Source of the DNA: Axinella damicornis
Taxonomy: Eukaryota > Porifera > Demospongiae > Axinellida > Axinellidae
DNA: 64,000 nucleotides
Assembly (NCBI GenBank): GCA_963931865.1
Contig: OZ007509.1
Location: forward strand, 10,725,625 to 10,789,624
Direction of reading: 5' to 3'
In this document: positions 1-11,248 of the stretch, in pieces
Position numbering within the stretch: position 1 is the stretch's first letter
Layout of the letters: each line of letters begins with the position of its first letter
The notes under the pieces: generated by a model
Told to the model about the DNA's origin: nothing
Database searches by the model: none
The model's input: only the letters and a program-made list of their open reading frames with translations
Program-made: the position numbers and the translations under genes

Positions 1-327
1 TACCCAATCTGCGAGACCACTGCATCATCACTGGACTGTGTACGCACATGTGCATTCTTGAGATTTTGGTGTCTGCTGAATGGCTGTCAGTCCAGCTATA
101 GTTCTGTTACATTGTCGTAAGAGTGATTAAAGGGACTGAGTGTTTAATAAATCAAACTGCACTGTACATCAGAGACTTCCACACTGACCTCAGTGAGTTC
201 AATCATGTCAGTGTGTGGAGCTTGAGGCTAACGTACCCTAAATTTAAAGTATTAACCAATTGCTAAGGCAAGTAATTGCGAATGTATGTCTGGACAATAA
301 ACTGGTGTCAATAAACTACACAAAGTG

Positions 328-400
328 TAGGCTCGTTCCCAGGCCCGCGCACCGCTTTAGGTTGTGACGTAAAGCCGGGCGGGGCCTGGGAATGAGGCTA
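328..400. mobile_element. Foldback MITE, TAGCCTCG family, with 9-bp TSD
   Basis: This is a 73-bp palindromic element that starts TAGGCTCGTTCCCAGGCC and ends GGCCTGGGAATGAGGCTA. It is flanked on both sides by the direct repeat CACAAAGTG (319-327 and 401-409), which is the target-site duplication. It has no coding capacity. It belongs to the family seen at 11249, 48254, 51005, 54465, 59332 and 60240. Confidence 0.85.
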
Positions 401-794
401 CACAAAGTGTACTTTTTATTTACATGTAGCTGTTGATGCTCCTGGGAATAAGAGAGTACCTGCTGGAGAAAGGAAATACCCAATCAAAACAATAGCTGAA
501 AGTTTTGATTTATAATAAAATTATATTATGGCATGTATACTTGAATCTGTGCAGATGGATTCTTCTGTGCTGGTGGGTCTACCTCCAATGTGTCTGATGC
601 CTACCCAATCCCTGATGGAAGGTATGCCATTCATTATGACTCAGGTGTTTGGTAAATGCTGTAAACACTGTGGTTCACATGTACTTATCTCTGGCCACTT
701 GACCACACTCTAGAACCAACATGTAATTATCGGGCATGAATCACTACAGAATTTCCCTAATGTTGGTTTGCAGTTTGCATGACTAGTAGTATAG

Positions 795-849
795 TAGTCT
801 CATGCCCAGACCACTCCCCACGAGGGGGTGTGGTCTGGGCACGAAACTA
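795..849. mobile_element. Foldback MITE copy inside a DIRS fragment
   Basis: The arms TAGTCTCATGCCCAGACCAC and GTGGTCTGGGCACGAAACTA enclose a short loop. The element abuts the end of the DIRS-like reverse transcriptase fragment on its right, so it probably inserted into that older element. No clear 9-bp duplication is visible. Confidence 0.7.
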
Positions 850-1165
850 CATGACACAGGTGGGGTCAATCCCGTCATTAACAGACTTGCCGGCTGGTGA
901 CGATAAGTCCACTGAACTTGTTTACCTGGTGCGGTTTGGGGACCAAGCCCAGGGGGCTTGTGTGGACGGATTGCCTCAGGCAGGTTGGGAGAGGGCCATG
1001 TAACCTGTCAGCCTCGATTTCTGCGGAGATGTGTTCCAGCACCACCTCCGGGTTTGAGCGTGCAGATAGGTGGTTGGAGTCTCTAGACTGCAGGCTGGAA
1101 TGGAGAGGATTGAATCCAATCCGAAACCCTTCTACAAGCCACGGCGTATAAACACTGCAAGCTTC
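850..1165 (-). pseudogene. DIRS-like retroelement reverse transcriptase fragment
   Basis: The minus-strand translation contains a region typical of the RT start of DIRS/tyrosine-recombinase retroelements: GFRIGFNP, then LSARSNPEVV, then GPLPTC, then LGLVPKPHQVNKF. After a frameshift it continues as SPAGKSVNDGID near 868-895. Only the N-terminal part of the RT is present, and it ends at the foldback element at 795-849. No YADD-type catalytic box, recombinase or terminal repeats are seen here. It is a dead fragment. Confidence 0.65.
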
Positions 1166-1382
1166 TGATCTGGGTGGTGGGTAAGGAATTGGGACAATTC
1201 CTGTACTCATATTGAGTCGGATATGTAGGCCATTTGTGGTGAGTAGGGCGGAGTATAATGCTGTTAAACATGGATATGACATAAGAGGCAGCAGCTAGAA
1301 TGGGAATACAGTAATGAGCTGTAAGGGCAGACCTCAGGCAAAATGCATTGGCTATGGCAAAATCAGAATCACATAATTATAC

Positions 1383-1545
1383 TAGTGGAATGCAGGACAT
1401 TGTGGGGCGAGCCTGAGTGAATACAAGCAGGTGCTGAATGTGCATAGAGCAGTTGCATGTGCTGAATGTGTATGGAGCAGTTGCATGTGCTGAAATGTGC
1501 ATGGAGTAGTTGCATGTGCATGTCATCAGAATGGGACAGCATTGC
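1383..1545 (+). repeat. Dispersed repeat with GCAGTTGCATGTGCTGAATG subrepeats
   Basis: The unit GAGCAGTTGCATGTGCTGAA is repeated about three times after the block CATTGTGGGGCGAGCCTGAG. An inverted copy lies at 16565-16692, with the same GGGGCGAGCCTGAG block on its minus strand. Part of the block also appears near 15903. Confidence 0.6.
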
Positions 1546-1796
1546 ACATGTTAGCTGAATGCTGACGAAGACACAGAGGCATTCCCACTTGATCCTATTT
1601 CTGTAAATTCTGTCCTCCCGGACTCTACTACCCTCACGCCACTAGTGACCCATGAATGTGAGTCCATCACTGAGTGCTAATTGTCGTTCCGCCTCAGAAG
1701 AGGGAAGGGAAGAGTTTGATCCTGTGCTGCGATCGGACATGCTGGTGTCTTTCACAGCTAGCATGGCAGATATGTCAGTATCGTACCGCAAGCAAA

Positions 1797-1826
1797 AAGC
1801 CGGGCATGGGACTGGGAACGAGGCTA
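1797..1826. repeat. Partial right end of the TAGCCTCG foldback family
   Basis: The sequence GGGACTGGGAACGAGGCTA matches one end of the foldback family. No matching left end is seen close by. Confidence 0.5.
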
Positions 1827-2389
1827 GGTGTAGGCACTCACCGATCAGTGGCGGAGGCGTCCGTGATACCTGACTAAGGCAGTGGTCAAGGCACAAGTCC
1901 TTGCAAAGTTTGCTCTTTGCTTTCTCAAGCACGCAATTGCTTACAGTATGCGCACGCGGCCGGCCGAGGGATATATGACCCATTATTTACCGAAATTACT
2001 GCAACCTGATTGACTAGAATAGCCTAGGTGTAGTATAAATCACAGTATACCATTATGGTAGTGTTTATATTACGGAAGTTACAGATGAAAAGGATAAAAG
2101 CACTAACTTTTAGGTCTTGGAACAAATGTATACGGAGGTACGTATTGAACAGTCTCTCTGAGTTGGAGCTGGATGCACATACCATATTGATACTAATAGA
2201 ACGGTAGCAAAAGAATAATCTACTACACAGTAGGATTGGAAATTCCAGGAAATGATTTTCTACCGTTAGATTGGATCTACCATTGTTGTGTAGTAACTAA
2301 AGGGTCTTGGTTTGGCATGCTGGTCACAAGTCAGCTTCTGGCGATGCTGGTTAGCATGAACACGACCAGGCAATTAAGGGAATATGAGT

Positions 2390-3790
2390 TCAGCAGGTGA
2401 GGTCCCAGTGGTAGAATGTGGTCCTGTACGGAGGTCCCAGTGGTAGAATGTGGTCCTGTACGTGAAGAGGAACCGAGAGAGCATCGTCCAGAGGCATAAA
2501 ACGGGGCCTTCTTGAGGAAGGATTTGAATGTCTGAACTGCCCTCGATCTCGGCCAATCCGTTGGTTGCAGGGTGGATAGGTGCAGATGTGGTGTGTCGGA
2601 TTCTGTTCAGTCTTCATAATCTGCACTTTTGAAGACAGAACCTTTGTCTGCTGGGGTAGGCCATGGGTTGCAAAAATGGACCATAGATGGGAGATAGTGG
2701 ATGCCGAGGTAGCCGATTTGACAGGTTTCACCTCCATCCACTTGGAGTGGCGTCCACTAGCACCAAAAGCATGTGTCCCATCAAGGGACCAGCATAGTCC
2801 ACATGCAGACATGACCAGGAACGATCAGGCCATTCCAAGGGAAGTATGGCGGCCACAGCAGGCAAATGTTGAGAGCTCTGGTATATTGTTCACAACATTT
2901 CACTTTCCCCTCAAGAGCCTTGTCCAGTCCAGGCCACCACACAATTGACCTTGCCAAGCTTTTGATCCCAGATTGACCCTCGTGGAACTGGGCAAGGATT
3001 GAATCTCTCCCTGTAACATGCAACGAAATCCGGAAGTGGAGAGACCGAGACCCTGTTCTTTCCATGGTGTGGTTGCTGTTACAGAAGGGCTGGAAAGAGA
3101 CAAGGGGGAAGGCTTGAAGCCCTGTCAGCAGAGACACACAGAACTCAGCCTGCAGGACGGTTGTGTTCTGTGGGGAGCTCGGGCTGTCATTCCGCCCCCT
3201 GGTCGAGATAGAAGCATGCTGATGGCAAGGAGGTTCTCCCCAGGGGTAGTTACACAATGCGGGTAAGGGGAAGTGACTCAGCACATTGGCATTGCCATGG
3301 TTTGTACTGGATTGAGTAGTTGTACGCTCAAGAGTAAGTGCCCACCTCTGGAAGTGGGCTGAGGCCAGGGTAGGAATGCCCCAAGTCTGCCCGAACAGAT
3401 GCTGCAAGTGTTTGTAGTCTGAGCATATGGTTAAGTGACGTCCCACCAGGTACTGGTGGAACCGTTTTATCCCAAACACAATGGTCAAACCTTCCTTGTC
3501 CAGCTGTGAGTAACTCTTCTCCGCTGGGGCCAATGATCTGGAGGCGAGGGCAACTGGCTTCTCTGAACTGTCCTCCAGCTGGTGGGAGAGGACTGCATCC
3601 ACACCATATGGGGAAGCATTGCAGGCCAAGATCAGCGGCTTGGTGGGGTCATAGTGTGCCAGGACACAGTCGGACGTCAGAGCACTCTAGACCTCATCAA
3701 AGACATGCTGCTGATCTGGACCCCAGGTCCAGTCGACCTTCTTCTGCAGCAACCTGTGTAGGGGGCTAGCACAGTAGAAAGTTTAGGTCG
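2390..3790 (-). pseudogene. Ty3/gypsy-like pol relic (RNase H, integrase)
   Basis: Read on the minus strand from about 3790, the translation shows the RT thumb/connection region (SPLHRLLQKKVDWTWGPDQQ). The RNase H core follows (ILACNASPYGVDAVLSHQ, then ALASRSLAPAEKSYSQLDKE). Further on come the integrase zinc-binding segment (ILAQFHEGQSG, SIVWWPGLDKALE) and a diverged integrase core from about 2810 to 2390. This is the usual domain order of Ty3/gypsy pol. An in-frame stop lies near 3687, and frame changes separate the integrase pieces. No gag, protease or LTRs were recognised. It cannot encode a working polyprotein. Confidence 0.8.
2401..2464. repeat. 32-bp tandem duplication within the pol relic
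   Basis: Two adjacent 32-bp copies begin GGTCCCAGTGGTAGAATGTG at 2401 and 2433. They differ only at the final bases. The duplication is inside the integrase end of the Ty3-like relic. Confidence 0.85.
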
Positions 3791-3864
3791 TGCCACACGA
3801 TGGGTTCATCACAGAACGAGTGTTGGAGCAAGAGAAGGCAATTCAGAATTACTAAGTGGTGATC

Positions 3865-4210
3865 AAAAATCGTCCTGGCCAATACCAACGTACATACATG
3901 GCAAAACATTGAATCCATTCAGGCTGCACTTGGACAACTCGCTGATTTCACAGACATGCTGTCAGCAGAGAACTTGGTCACCATGTTTTCTATCCTGCCT
4001 GTGCGGCACATTCTAAGTGAGTGTTGGCAGAGGCTGAGAATGACACAACTCACAAACGCACACATTCTCTTGTACCTTGATGACACAGAATCTCAGCCAA
4101 AGGTCTGCAGCCAACCCGAGACGAGGTCAAGGCTCTGAAAGATGCCCCAGTCCCTCACAATGTTAAAGTCCTTCTTAGGCCTGCTGAAGGAAATTTGTCG
4201 GTCAGGGACA
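3865..4210 (+). pseudogene. Second Ty3/gypsy-like RT fragment, opposite strand
   Basis: Plus-strand translations contain ILLYLDD (near 4065), a degenerate form of the YLDDILVTG catalytic box. A frame-shifted segment HRISAKGLQPTRDEVKALKD follows (4087-4145), and then KSFLGLL (4168). These are hallmarks of the end of a Ty3/gypsy RT domain. The segment runs opposite to the pol relic that ends near 3790, so two broken copies lie head to head. At least two frame changes make it non-functional. Confidence 0.6.
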
Positions 4211-4624
4211 AGAGAGTGTTCTTGTAGACATGTCTTGCTTTTTCTTCCAACTGTGAGAGAATGTGGAACAGGCTTCTTGCAGACTCCCAGTGCTCGACCC
4301 ACTCATGCATCATCCTTGAAAGCATTCCCAACTGCAAGATGTAGATTGTGTCCGAAACAGGAAAGATGGGTCAATATTTTGAAGAGAGCAGTCAGCAGCA
4401 TACACTATGTTTGATCCATTGTCTGTGGTTGGACACATCTACTTTCATCAGTCTCCCATGACTTGAGTGTTTCCTTCAGTACTCCAGCAGTGTTCTCACC
4501 AGTGTGGTCTTTCGGAAGAAGACCCCCCTTGTGTCCTTGCTCCCCTGCTTGCCAGATACCCAAGAGCTGTTATGTATGCACAGCAATTCATGCCTCCCCC
4601 TTACTTCGCCGAGCTAAAATTTTG

Positions 4625-4646
4625 CCCCCCCCCCCCCCCCCCCCCC
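4625..4646. repeat. Poly(C) tract, 22 nt
   Basis: An uninterrupted run of 22 C. It is one of nine homopolymeric G or C runs of at least 20 nt in the window, counting near neighbours. Confidence 0.95.
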
Positions 4647-4910
4647 TCCCTTGAATGATTTTCTGATGAAACACTGCATGGTCATCAATACCTTCAGATG
4701 TACATTAACAGTAATGAGCACAACTCTACATACAGTACGCATGCCTGTTTACATGGCTCCCCTGCACACGTGGCGACAAAAAGTACTTTACGTCACCGCT
4801 CACACAGGGAGAGCCTGGGAGCAAGGCTACCTCCACATAATGTTCCCTGGGAAAGCTAGGCTTTGCTGAACTTTTGGTAACATAGTATTTTCTTATGCTG
4901 TAATTTTCAG

Positions 4911-5061
4911 ATCCCTGCAAACTTGGAGGTGTCGGAACAGTGTAGAGATCTGCTTCTGAAGCTCCTCCAGAGAGACCCTCAGATGAGACTATCCTTTGAT
5001 GACTTCTTCAACCATCCTTTCATTGACCTGGAGCACATGCCACGACAGCTTGCAATTGGCT
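4911..5061 (+). CDS. ULK3: ULK3-like kinase exon, end of C-lobe
   Basis: This 151-nt exon lies between the acceptor ...TAATTTTCAG and the donor GTAGGT. Its translation IPANLEVSEQCRDLLLKLLQ is followed by RDPQMRLSFDDFFNHPFIDL and EHMP. That matches the last helices of the ULK3 kinase domain, where the family has RDLL..LL.RDP..R.SF.DFF.HP..DLEHMP. ULK3 is a serine/threonine kinase linked to autophagy and Hedgehog signalling. No upstream kinase exon or downstream MIT-domain exon was recognised nearby. The ULK3 N-terminal exon on the same strand lies 10 kb downstream rather than upstream, so this is a separate copy or a rearranged piece. The exon itself has no break. Confidence 0.8.
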
Positions 5062-5248
5062 GTAGGTTGGCTTGCATATATTCTGGAATTACTTTTTATG
5101 TATATCACAGCATCGCGGTATACATATATCAATTGTACTACCACACTCTGTCATCAGCTCCTGCATTGCACTCTACACTCAATCTGTCTGCTCCAGCCTC
5201 CATTCCCTGACTTTTAGGACCTGCCCTCGATTGTTCATACCATCTACT

Positions 5249-5278
5249 CCCGATACTCCCCAAAAGGGGAGTATCGGG
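5249..5278. repeat. Short perfect hairpin
   Basis: CCCGATACTCCCC and GGGGAGTATCGGG are separated by AAAA. It looks like a terminator but lies in animal DNA with no gene end beside it, so it is most likely a remnant of a foldback repeat. Confidence 0.7.
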
Positions 5279-5279
5279 G

Positions 5280-6169
5280 TGCTGCCCCACCTTTCCTGGC
5301 CTATTATCCTTTGATGTGGTCATTGGAATCCATTAAGTTATTTTGATCTCCTCATTGGTTCCTCCCTCCTCCCAGCCAGCTTTGGGGAAACACTGCTATT
5401 TCAACACCTAGAGATTGTGTGACACATAATCAGGGCTGCATGTGCAAATATGGTTATCAAACCCGTTCTGCTCTGCCTACGTACGTATATTTACATGTGT
5501 GAGTGGGTGAAGTAAGCCCACCAACCTGAGCAGAGCAATAGTTACCAAGCCTGGCCAAAAGATTAGTTAGTGGTATATTTTACCATGGAAATGCACACTC
5601 ACATGATTGAATATGGCTTTCGCTTCAAGCATGCCATTACTGTTGCCACTGGGCATACACCTGTTCCAGACCAATCCAACAGTACAAAAGGTGCACCTCA
5701 GAACCAATCATGTGTGACACCAGAGGGTGTAATATGTCCATTTTATTGACATCCCACTCTGCGACTCAGGAGTAAAACTTACTGCTTTGGCCATACACTG
5801 GCTGAAGGCCTATCCAATGGTAGAAGAGGTGAGGCTCGATGAGAACGGTTCCTGTGTGGCACCAGAAGTACAACAAAACCAGTGAAACCTGCATGCAGTC
5901 AGAGGCTTTGCCAACACTCCATACATTAGGACTAAGGCGGTGTGTGCATTTCCAATCCAGTTCCCCGTGATCTACTATCCATGATTACACCACTAACATG
6001 CAAGTTGAGAAATGGCACCTTGTTTTCCCATGCAGAAGTCGTTGATAATGCAAGCAGTTGTGAAAGACTCAGAAGGCAAAGTTGGGTTAGCAGTGAACTA
6101 CTACTGCCAGGCTTTGGAATACTTTATGCCAGCTTTGGAGTGTAAGTGATGTTCACACGACAGTCCGTA
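5280..6169. other. Intergenic or intronic stretch without recognised genes
   Basis: No conserved exon, repeat element or RNA gene was recognised. Short open frames (for example 5942-6145 plus) have no recognisable motif. Confidence 0.5.
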
Positions 6170-6525
6170 TAAGGGAATGCTGCAAGCTGATTGGTCAATT
6201 GAAAGGCTTTAATACCCCTGTAATTCACTTGTAACTTCTGTAGTTGTAGCTACAGTTCCATGCACTATTTTAGCATCATAGACTGTGCACAGTTCTCGCG
6301 TGAGCATCTTGTGCACTGGAGCTGCAGATATGTGCATGTAGCGTGAAGGTTACAGGCAGCGATTTGATTGGCTGCTGGCTGTATAGCACGTATAAATATC
6401 TTAGGCAATGAAACCCTTGGGATGTACAGATTTAGGAAACCTATAGACACCTTTGCACTTCGTGCGTGGGTGACTATGTTCGTAGGCTCTAAATCACATA
6501 GACCTCTCGGTTTCATCGTTTAAAC
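6170..6525. repeat. Foldback repeat, GATGAAACC...GGTTTCATCGTTTAA type, copy A
   Basis: The right part (about 6395-6525) is a palindrome that starts CAATGAAACCCTTGGGATG and ends ACCTCTCGGTTTCATCGTTT. It is preceded by a leader with GATTGGTCAATTG, TTTAATACCCCTGTAATTC and TAGCATCATAGA. The same leader and palindrome recur at 27060-27690. It is probably a non-autonomous DNA element. Confidence 0.65.
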
Positions 6526-7188
6526 TCTGTACTGCCGTTTCATGTGAAATGCTACGTGTATTCAGTGGACCTATGGGATCACACAAAGGTCAGGTGATAA
6601 AACCCCTTGACTTGGCCGTATCCCATTGGTACCCATGCAAACGCACCCTCACCGTCATGTACTGCTATCAGTTGCTACACTAATCCTGGCTTTCCGACCG
6701 TCATGCAGTTTACCAAGGGCGTATGATATGGCCTGGTTGAACAGAGCCGCATCTTGTAGGTATAAATGACTCCCATGATTCAAAAACACAGACTAGTATA
6801 ACAGTAGTTTTCAACCTAAAACTGCTTGGGCCTGGGAATGAGGCTATAAATTCTATGGCTTGACCCTGCCTGTCCAGTTACTATGGCAACAGCTGTTCTC
6901 CTGTGACTCTGCTTACAGGGCTGGATAGTTACTATAGCAACAGCTGTTCTCCCTAAATTACAGTCTATGGCTGCACTGCTTACAGGGATGTGCATACTAT
7001 AGCAACAACTGCTCTCCTTTTGACATTACCCATACTAGCTATATAGGCAGTATGGCACTGTTTTTGTATGGGTCCTATTCTGGCAATGTAAGTCCTAGCT
7101 AGGTTGGACATTGGGGCGGTAGCTATGAGTGGATTGTTGCAATCAAGGGGTTAGTACGTGTATGTTTGGAAATCGAAAGGGGGCGTTA
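6526..7188. other. Repeat-rich noncoding stretch
   Basis: The segment at 6890-7020 carries three diverged copies of ACTATAGCAACAGCTGTTCTC. A single TAGCCTCG-family end (GGGCCTGGGAATGAGGCTA) lies at 6827-6845. No gene is recognised. Confidence 0.55.
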
Positions 7189-7650
7189 TTAATCGGTGCA
7201 TACAGTAACATGTTCAAAGCCAAGTGAAAATGAACAAGGTACATGTATATAGCAAGGTTTGTTGCTTGTTGCAGACCCAGCTTGAATTGAAGGCAAGGAG
7301 GACTGGACAAACATCTGGAGCATTTTTAGCTCTTCCCACAGTGGCAACACGCTACAGTGGCAACACGCTACAGCAGCTGTCAGCAGTTTGCCAGTCGACT
7401 GCACTTTGTGTACGTCTCCCACGTGTACGTCTGACACCAGTGATAGTTGCATTGAACCCTGTAGCATCCATGCATTTGATGCACCTGTTTTCATTGCTAC
7501 CGGTACAGGATCGATCCCCTTTACTGAGAGGTCAGGGTGCATGTGCTTCAGGTGGCCATCTAGCCTCTTTTGCGGCTTGGACTTGCAACCTTGTGCAGGG
7601 CACACCACCCCTTTTGTCAGGCTTCCTCTTAGACTTCACGTCTCTTTGTT
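7189..7650 (-). pseudogene. C2H2-like zinc-finger ORF, transposon-type relic
   Basis: A minus-strand ORF starts at 7608 and reads VCPAQGCKSKPQKRLDGHLK followed by HMHPDL. That is a Cys-x4-Cys...His-x3/4-His finger of the kind found in proteins of invertebrate mobile elements. The remaining 110 residues have no recognised domain. Upstream in another frame (7629-7856) the translation FATHYAEYHSCWFATYKGKC may be the same degraded protein. It lies just downstream, in the minus-strand sense, of a hAT transposase relic. Function is unknown. Confidence 0.4.
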
Positions 7651-7839
7651 GCTAGAGACAAGTATCGTGTGCCCTGCTTATGAGATGCACATTTTCCTTT
7701 GTAAGTCGCAAACCAACAGCTGTGATATTCTGCGTAGTGTGTTGCAAACTTCGAGATCACATAAGTGGGATAGAAAGGTTGATGTGGAATGTTGTTGCCC
7801 TGGTACTCCATTGTATGAAGCAGGCACTGTATGGAGCAG

Positions 7840-7917
7840 GAAAGCACACTTGGCACGCTTGAGGTGATCTGATACTAATTCACCTGTCAAGAATATGTCA
7901 TCCAAGTAGATGCACAC
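7840..7917 (-). pseudogene. Possible reverse transcriptase active-site scrap
   Basis: The minus-strand translation begins MCIYLDDIFLTGELVSDHLK, which resembles the YLDD box and the following helix of Ty3-like reverse transcriptases. The similarity lasts only about 25 residues, so the match could be fortuitous. Confidence 0.3.
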
Positions 7918-7962
7918 ATGAAGAATGCTGTTTGTTGGAATATGGCTGGCACTGACAATACC

Positions 7963-8700
7963 CTACCAAAGGGTATACGACTGTAACAGCATTTGTAGGT
8001 GTGAGTCCAGTATGTGTTTGTTGAGATCCTTACCACATAAGTTCATTTCATAGCTGCAAATCAAACTCATATGAACCCCTGTTGCTGCTTTGAGGAGAAG
8101 ATCTGGAAGCCTTGTGTATATAGCGTACCCTGGTTGGTCAAATCTGAAGTCTAGAGCCTCAAAGTACTGTTGTTGATAGTATATATATATAGGACTTAGC
8201 AGTTCCATGAAAATTACCAAAGGATTCACCAACTTCATACCATCGAGGCATCTTTCTCCTCCTCCTGGGAATCTATATCATGATACTGTTACATTTTCAA
8301 AAGTTGGCACAACACTCATCTGTTCATAATGCATTCAAGTGTTTTCACACCTAGTGATGCAACACGCAGTCCTTCAGCCACTGGTGTGTGAGTGTCATAC
8401 TCAAATTCCTGTTTCACCCAGCATTACATTATGTAAAGGCCTTCATTTGAGCTTCATATCGTAGCTTTCATTTCTGTCTTTTGTATGTACGTAAGTCTTG
8501 AAGATTCTCAGTGACACTGGCAAGTGTCACACTGCATACAGTCCAGCGACTAGGACATAACACACAAAATCCTGATGTATTAGGAGACTCTTCAGCCTTG
8601 ATTTTCTCAAACATGCTGTCTCTAGTGTGTGCAGACAATAAGGAGAATGAAAACATGTTCAGGTCCACATACCTCACCCTTTACCTACGAACCTTCACAC
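7963..8700 (-). pseudogene. hAT-family transposase relic
   Basis: Two minus-strand blocks match the metazoan hAT transposase lineage that carries a C-terminal dimerisation region. Block one (8677-8468) contains MFEKIKAEESPNTSGFCVLC and then PSRWTV, equivalent to the family's LCPTRWTVR segment. Block two (about 8190-7990) contains YYQQQYFEALDFRFDQPGYA, TRLPDLLLKAATG and then LNKHILDSHLQML, matching the RFDQPGY...LLLKAA stretch. Stops and frame changes separate the blocks, and the catalytic acidic residues cannot be followed. No terminal inverted repeats were identified. Confidence 0.6.
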
Positions 8701-10051
8701 CACAAGGTTTCCCATTACTCTGCAGATGTTGCACCTCAACCTTCATGTCATCCGTGTTTCCAAAGCAAATCTTGCACAATGAACAACCTCAAACCATAAA
8801 TCAAGCTTGACAACTCTCTTCCCCAGCCAATCCAGTACACAATTTAACAATTTGATCGAGTGCCCCATTTTCTCAGTCTGGAGATTCAACGTGTATGTTT
8901 TGGGCTTCTGGAAAGTTCAGACATTGTTGCTAAGCATTGTTCCAGCATGGTTGTACTGTGAACGTGTCTCGGGCTAATTGGAATGCCCACCAAATGTACA
9001 TGTATCAAGGGACTTGTGGAAACTCGCCATCCATACTCTAATTATTATGACTGTGCCATGTGTGCCATGCAATATGTGCCCACCGAGACGTTCTCACAGA
9101 GTTTTTTTAAACACTAGAATCCATAAGATTTGTCCAGGTGGGACCTATCAATAACGGTTGGTTATTGAGAGAGAGCTTGATATAAGAGTCGACAAACTAT
9201 CACCCTAGAACTAGGACTGGAATAACGAGTAGAGTTCTGAAGTGAAATGCATACACGCTACAGCATATAGTCACAGGCAAAGAACCACAATCAAAAATAC
9301 GGACACATTCGCAGTCCAGTTGGATCACATCTCTGAATTAGAAGCTTTTCACTTCTGGAATCCAACCCTCTGATGTGCAGCCAGTGTTTAGTTCATGGAC
9401 TGGGCAGTTTCAGGTACTTCCACAAATGCATAGGATGGCAGAGCAGAGGATTGCAAAGGATAGGTGACAAGGAAACCACACCATGACGACCGAGTAGTGT
9501 TTTTGGTATTTCCTGAAGATTCCATCTGCCAACCTTGTGTAGAAAGGCGAGGGGTGTGAAAAACTCTATCCACCACATGGCAAACATATTGGGCGTACTC
9601 CTTCTTTGTTGAGCCATATTTAGCTGTAGTATTCATAAGTTGCTTTACATGTCCCTGGCATCAAAAATTCTTGGCCTGCATTCTAAAACCCTCTGACGAA
9701 TAAACATTTGCATCTGTGATGGCTAAGCAGTGGGCAAATCACACATTGCTAAGGAGGCTCAGTTGCAAGAAAAATGTAGTGGACAAAAGGGCGATGAGGT
9801 ATTACAGAAACAGATGTACCTGCTTTTCTAGACCCTCGTGCACAGCAAGATCCTTGCTGGAAAGTCACTGCACCAATGTACGTACATGTGTGCTTGACAT
9901 GCGGTACGCGTGCACATGCTTATGATATGTGTGTATGATCCACGTGTGCGCTTGTGACACCAATGTACTTTGATCAAGAGATCTTTCTGAGTTGTGTGAA
10001 CATTGCATTTAGTACTGTAATCCAAAACTCTTCTCTTCTCTTCCTCCGCAG
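8701..10051. other. Stretch without recognised genes
   Basis: The left part (8700-8980) may be further degraded hAT sequence on the minus strand. From 9000 to 10040 no conserved exon, RNA gene or clear repeat was recognised. The ORF at 9388-9636 minus has no known motif. Confidence 0.45.
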
Positions 10052-10141
10052 GATGGATGTACAGCACGTGACATTGCCCGAGAAGCAGGCCATAATGAGA
10101 TATCTGCGCTAATACACAAGCACCTCAAGTCAAAACGATAG
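10052..10141 (+). CDS. Ankyrin-repeat protein, terminal exon
   Basis: The exon follows the acceptor CTTCTCTTCCTCCGCAG and reads DGCTARDIAREAGHNEISAL, then IHKHLKSKR and a TAG stop at 10139-10141. The pattern DG.TA.DIA.E.GH.EI..LI is the second half of an ankyrin repeat, so this is the C-terminus of an ankyrin-repeat protein. The upstream exons were not found in the preceding kilobase. The product cannot be named because ankyrin ends are not diagnostic. The exon is intact. Confidence 0.65.
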   Translation, partial: DGCTARDIAREAGHNEISALIHKHLKSKR

Positions 10142-10594
10142 CAGGTGAGATATGCATGGATGTACAAGCTTGATCCACTGTTATGCTCAGAAGGAATTTT
10201 GGCTGTGTATACTAGTTTTGTCTATCCTCATTCCCATGCCATTCCCACCTTCAGTCTTTGACCACTTAGAATATGTACGTATGTATGTCAGGTAGGCAGA
10301 GAGTTGACACATGGTGGGTGGTGCCTGACAAAGGATCTTGAACCCCTTTCTTCTTGTAATATTCATACGAGGGCTGGATTTCATTAATTACATTTGTTCA
10401 GGGACAGGTCGACATGAAATATTATGGCTAGCCACCACCCCCATGTCTCCACCCTCGCTCTACCAGATCCACCGCATGCATGAGACCAGATCTGCCAAGC
10501 CTCCCTCTCCATTTTTGCATACTACAGACTGGAGGTGGGAATGGCCTTGGAATAGGCTAACCGTTGTATTGTAATTGCATGGACATGATAATCA

Positions 10595-10735
10595 GTAGAG
10601 TAGATGAAGCAGAAAGATAAACCATTGAGATAATAGGAAGTCTGCAGCCAGCTAGTGATATGCCAAACTAATCTATCGAGCTAGACCAAATTTCTCTCAC
10701 TCAGGAAGTTTGGGTCATGGTCTATCAGTATGGCG
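10595..10735 (+). repeat. Dispersed repeat, partner of 13438-13655
   Basis: The segment with AGAAAGATAAACCATTGAGA, GGAAGTCTGCAGCCAGCTAG and CAAATTTCTCTCACTC recurs at 13438-13560 with only a few differences. Here the palindromic right half is missing. Confidence 0.75.
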
Positions 10736-11248
10736 TGTGAATGTAACTCATGTTTTAATCAATCAACTCTTATTCAGAACAGGCAGTTATAGCCTTTTTT
10801 GGATCATACAGACCAACGTACATGTATATTGTGTGTATATAGTATAGCAATGTTATTATTAGATCAGTATAACTATCGCTTTTGGCCACAATATAATTAT
10901 ACATGCACTCTGATATCAGTGGCCATTGTCTGCTGGTAATACGGTATGTGCTAATTGTAGGACAATCTCGTGGCCAACGCAAACGTTCTTGGTTTGTCTA
11001 GCTGGAATTGCTACATACAAATGTCTCACACATCAGCCCATATTAGGTTTCTCTGCGTTTGTGAGTAATATTGAATACCACTGTTTGTTATTGAAATCTT
11101 TGTTTCCTTGCAGGCAGCAGAGATCCGCATTGATGTGAGTTGACTGACTACCTCTGAATGTTGGGTCTGTGTTGAGGTCGTTTATTTGATGTTGCTATGT
11201 GGTTGCTAAGTCTACTGTGCTGAATAAACACGCTACACCATCTTGACA

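Noticed and set aside
5249..5278. Rho-independent terminator
   Set aside because: It is a hairpin in animal DNA with no T tract and no upstream gene.
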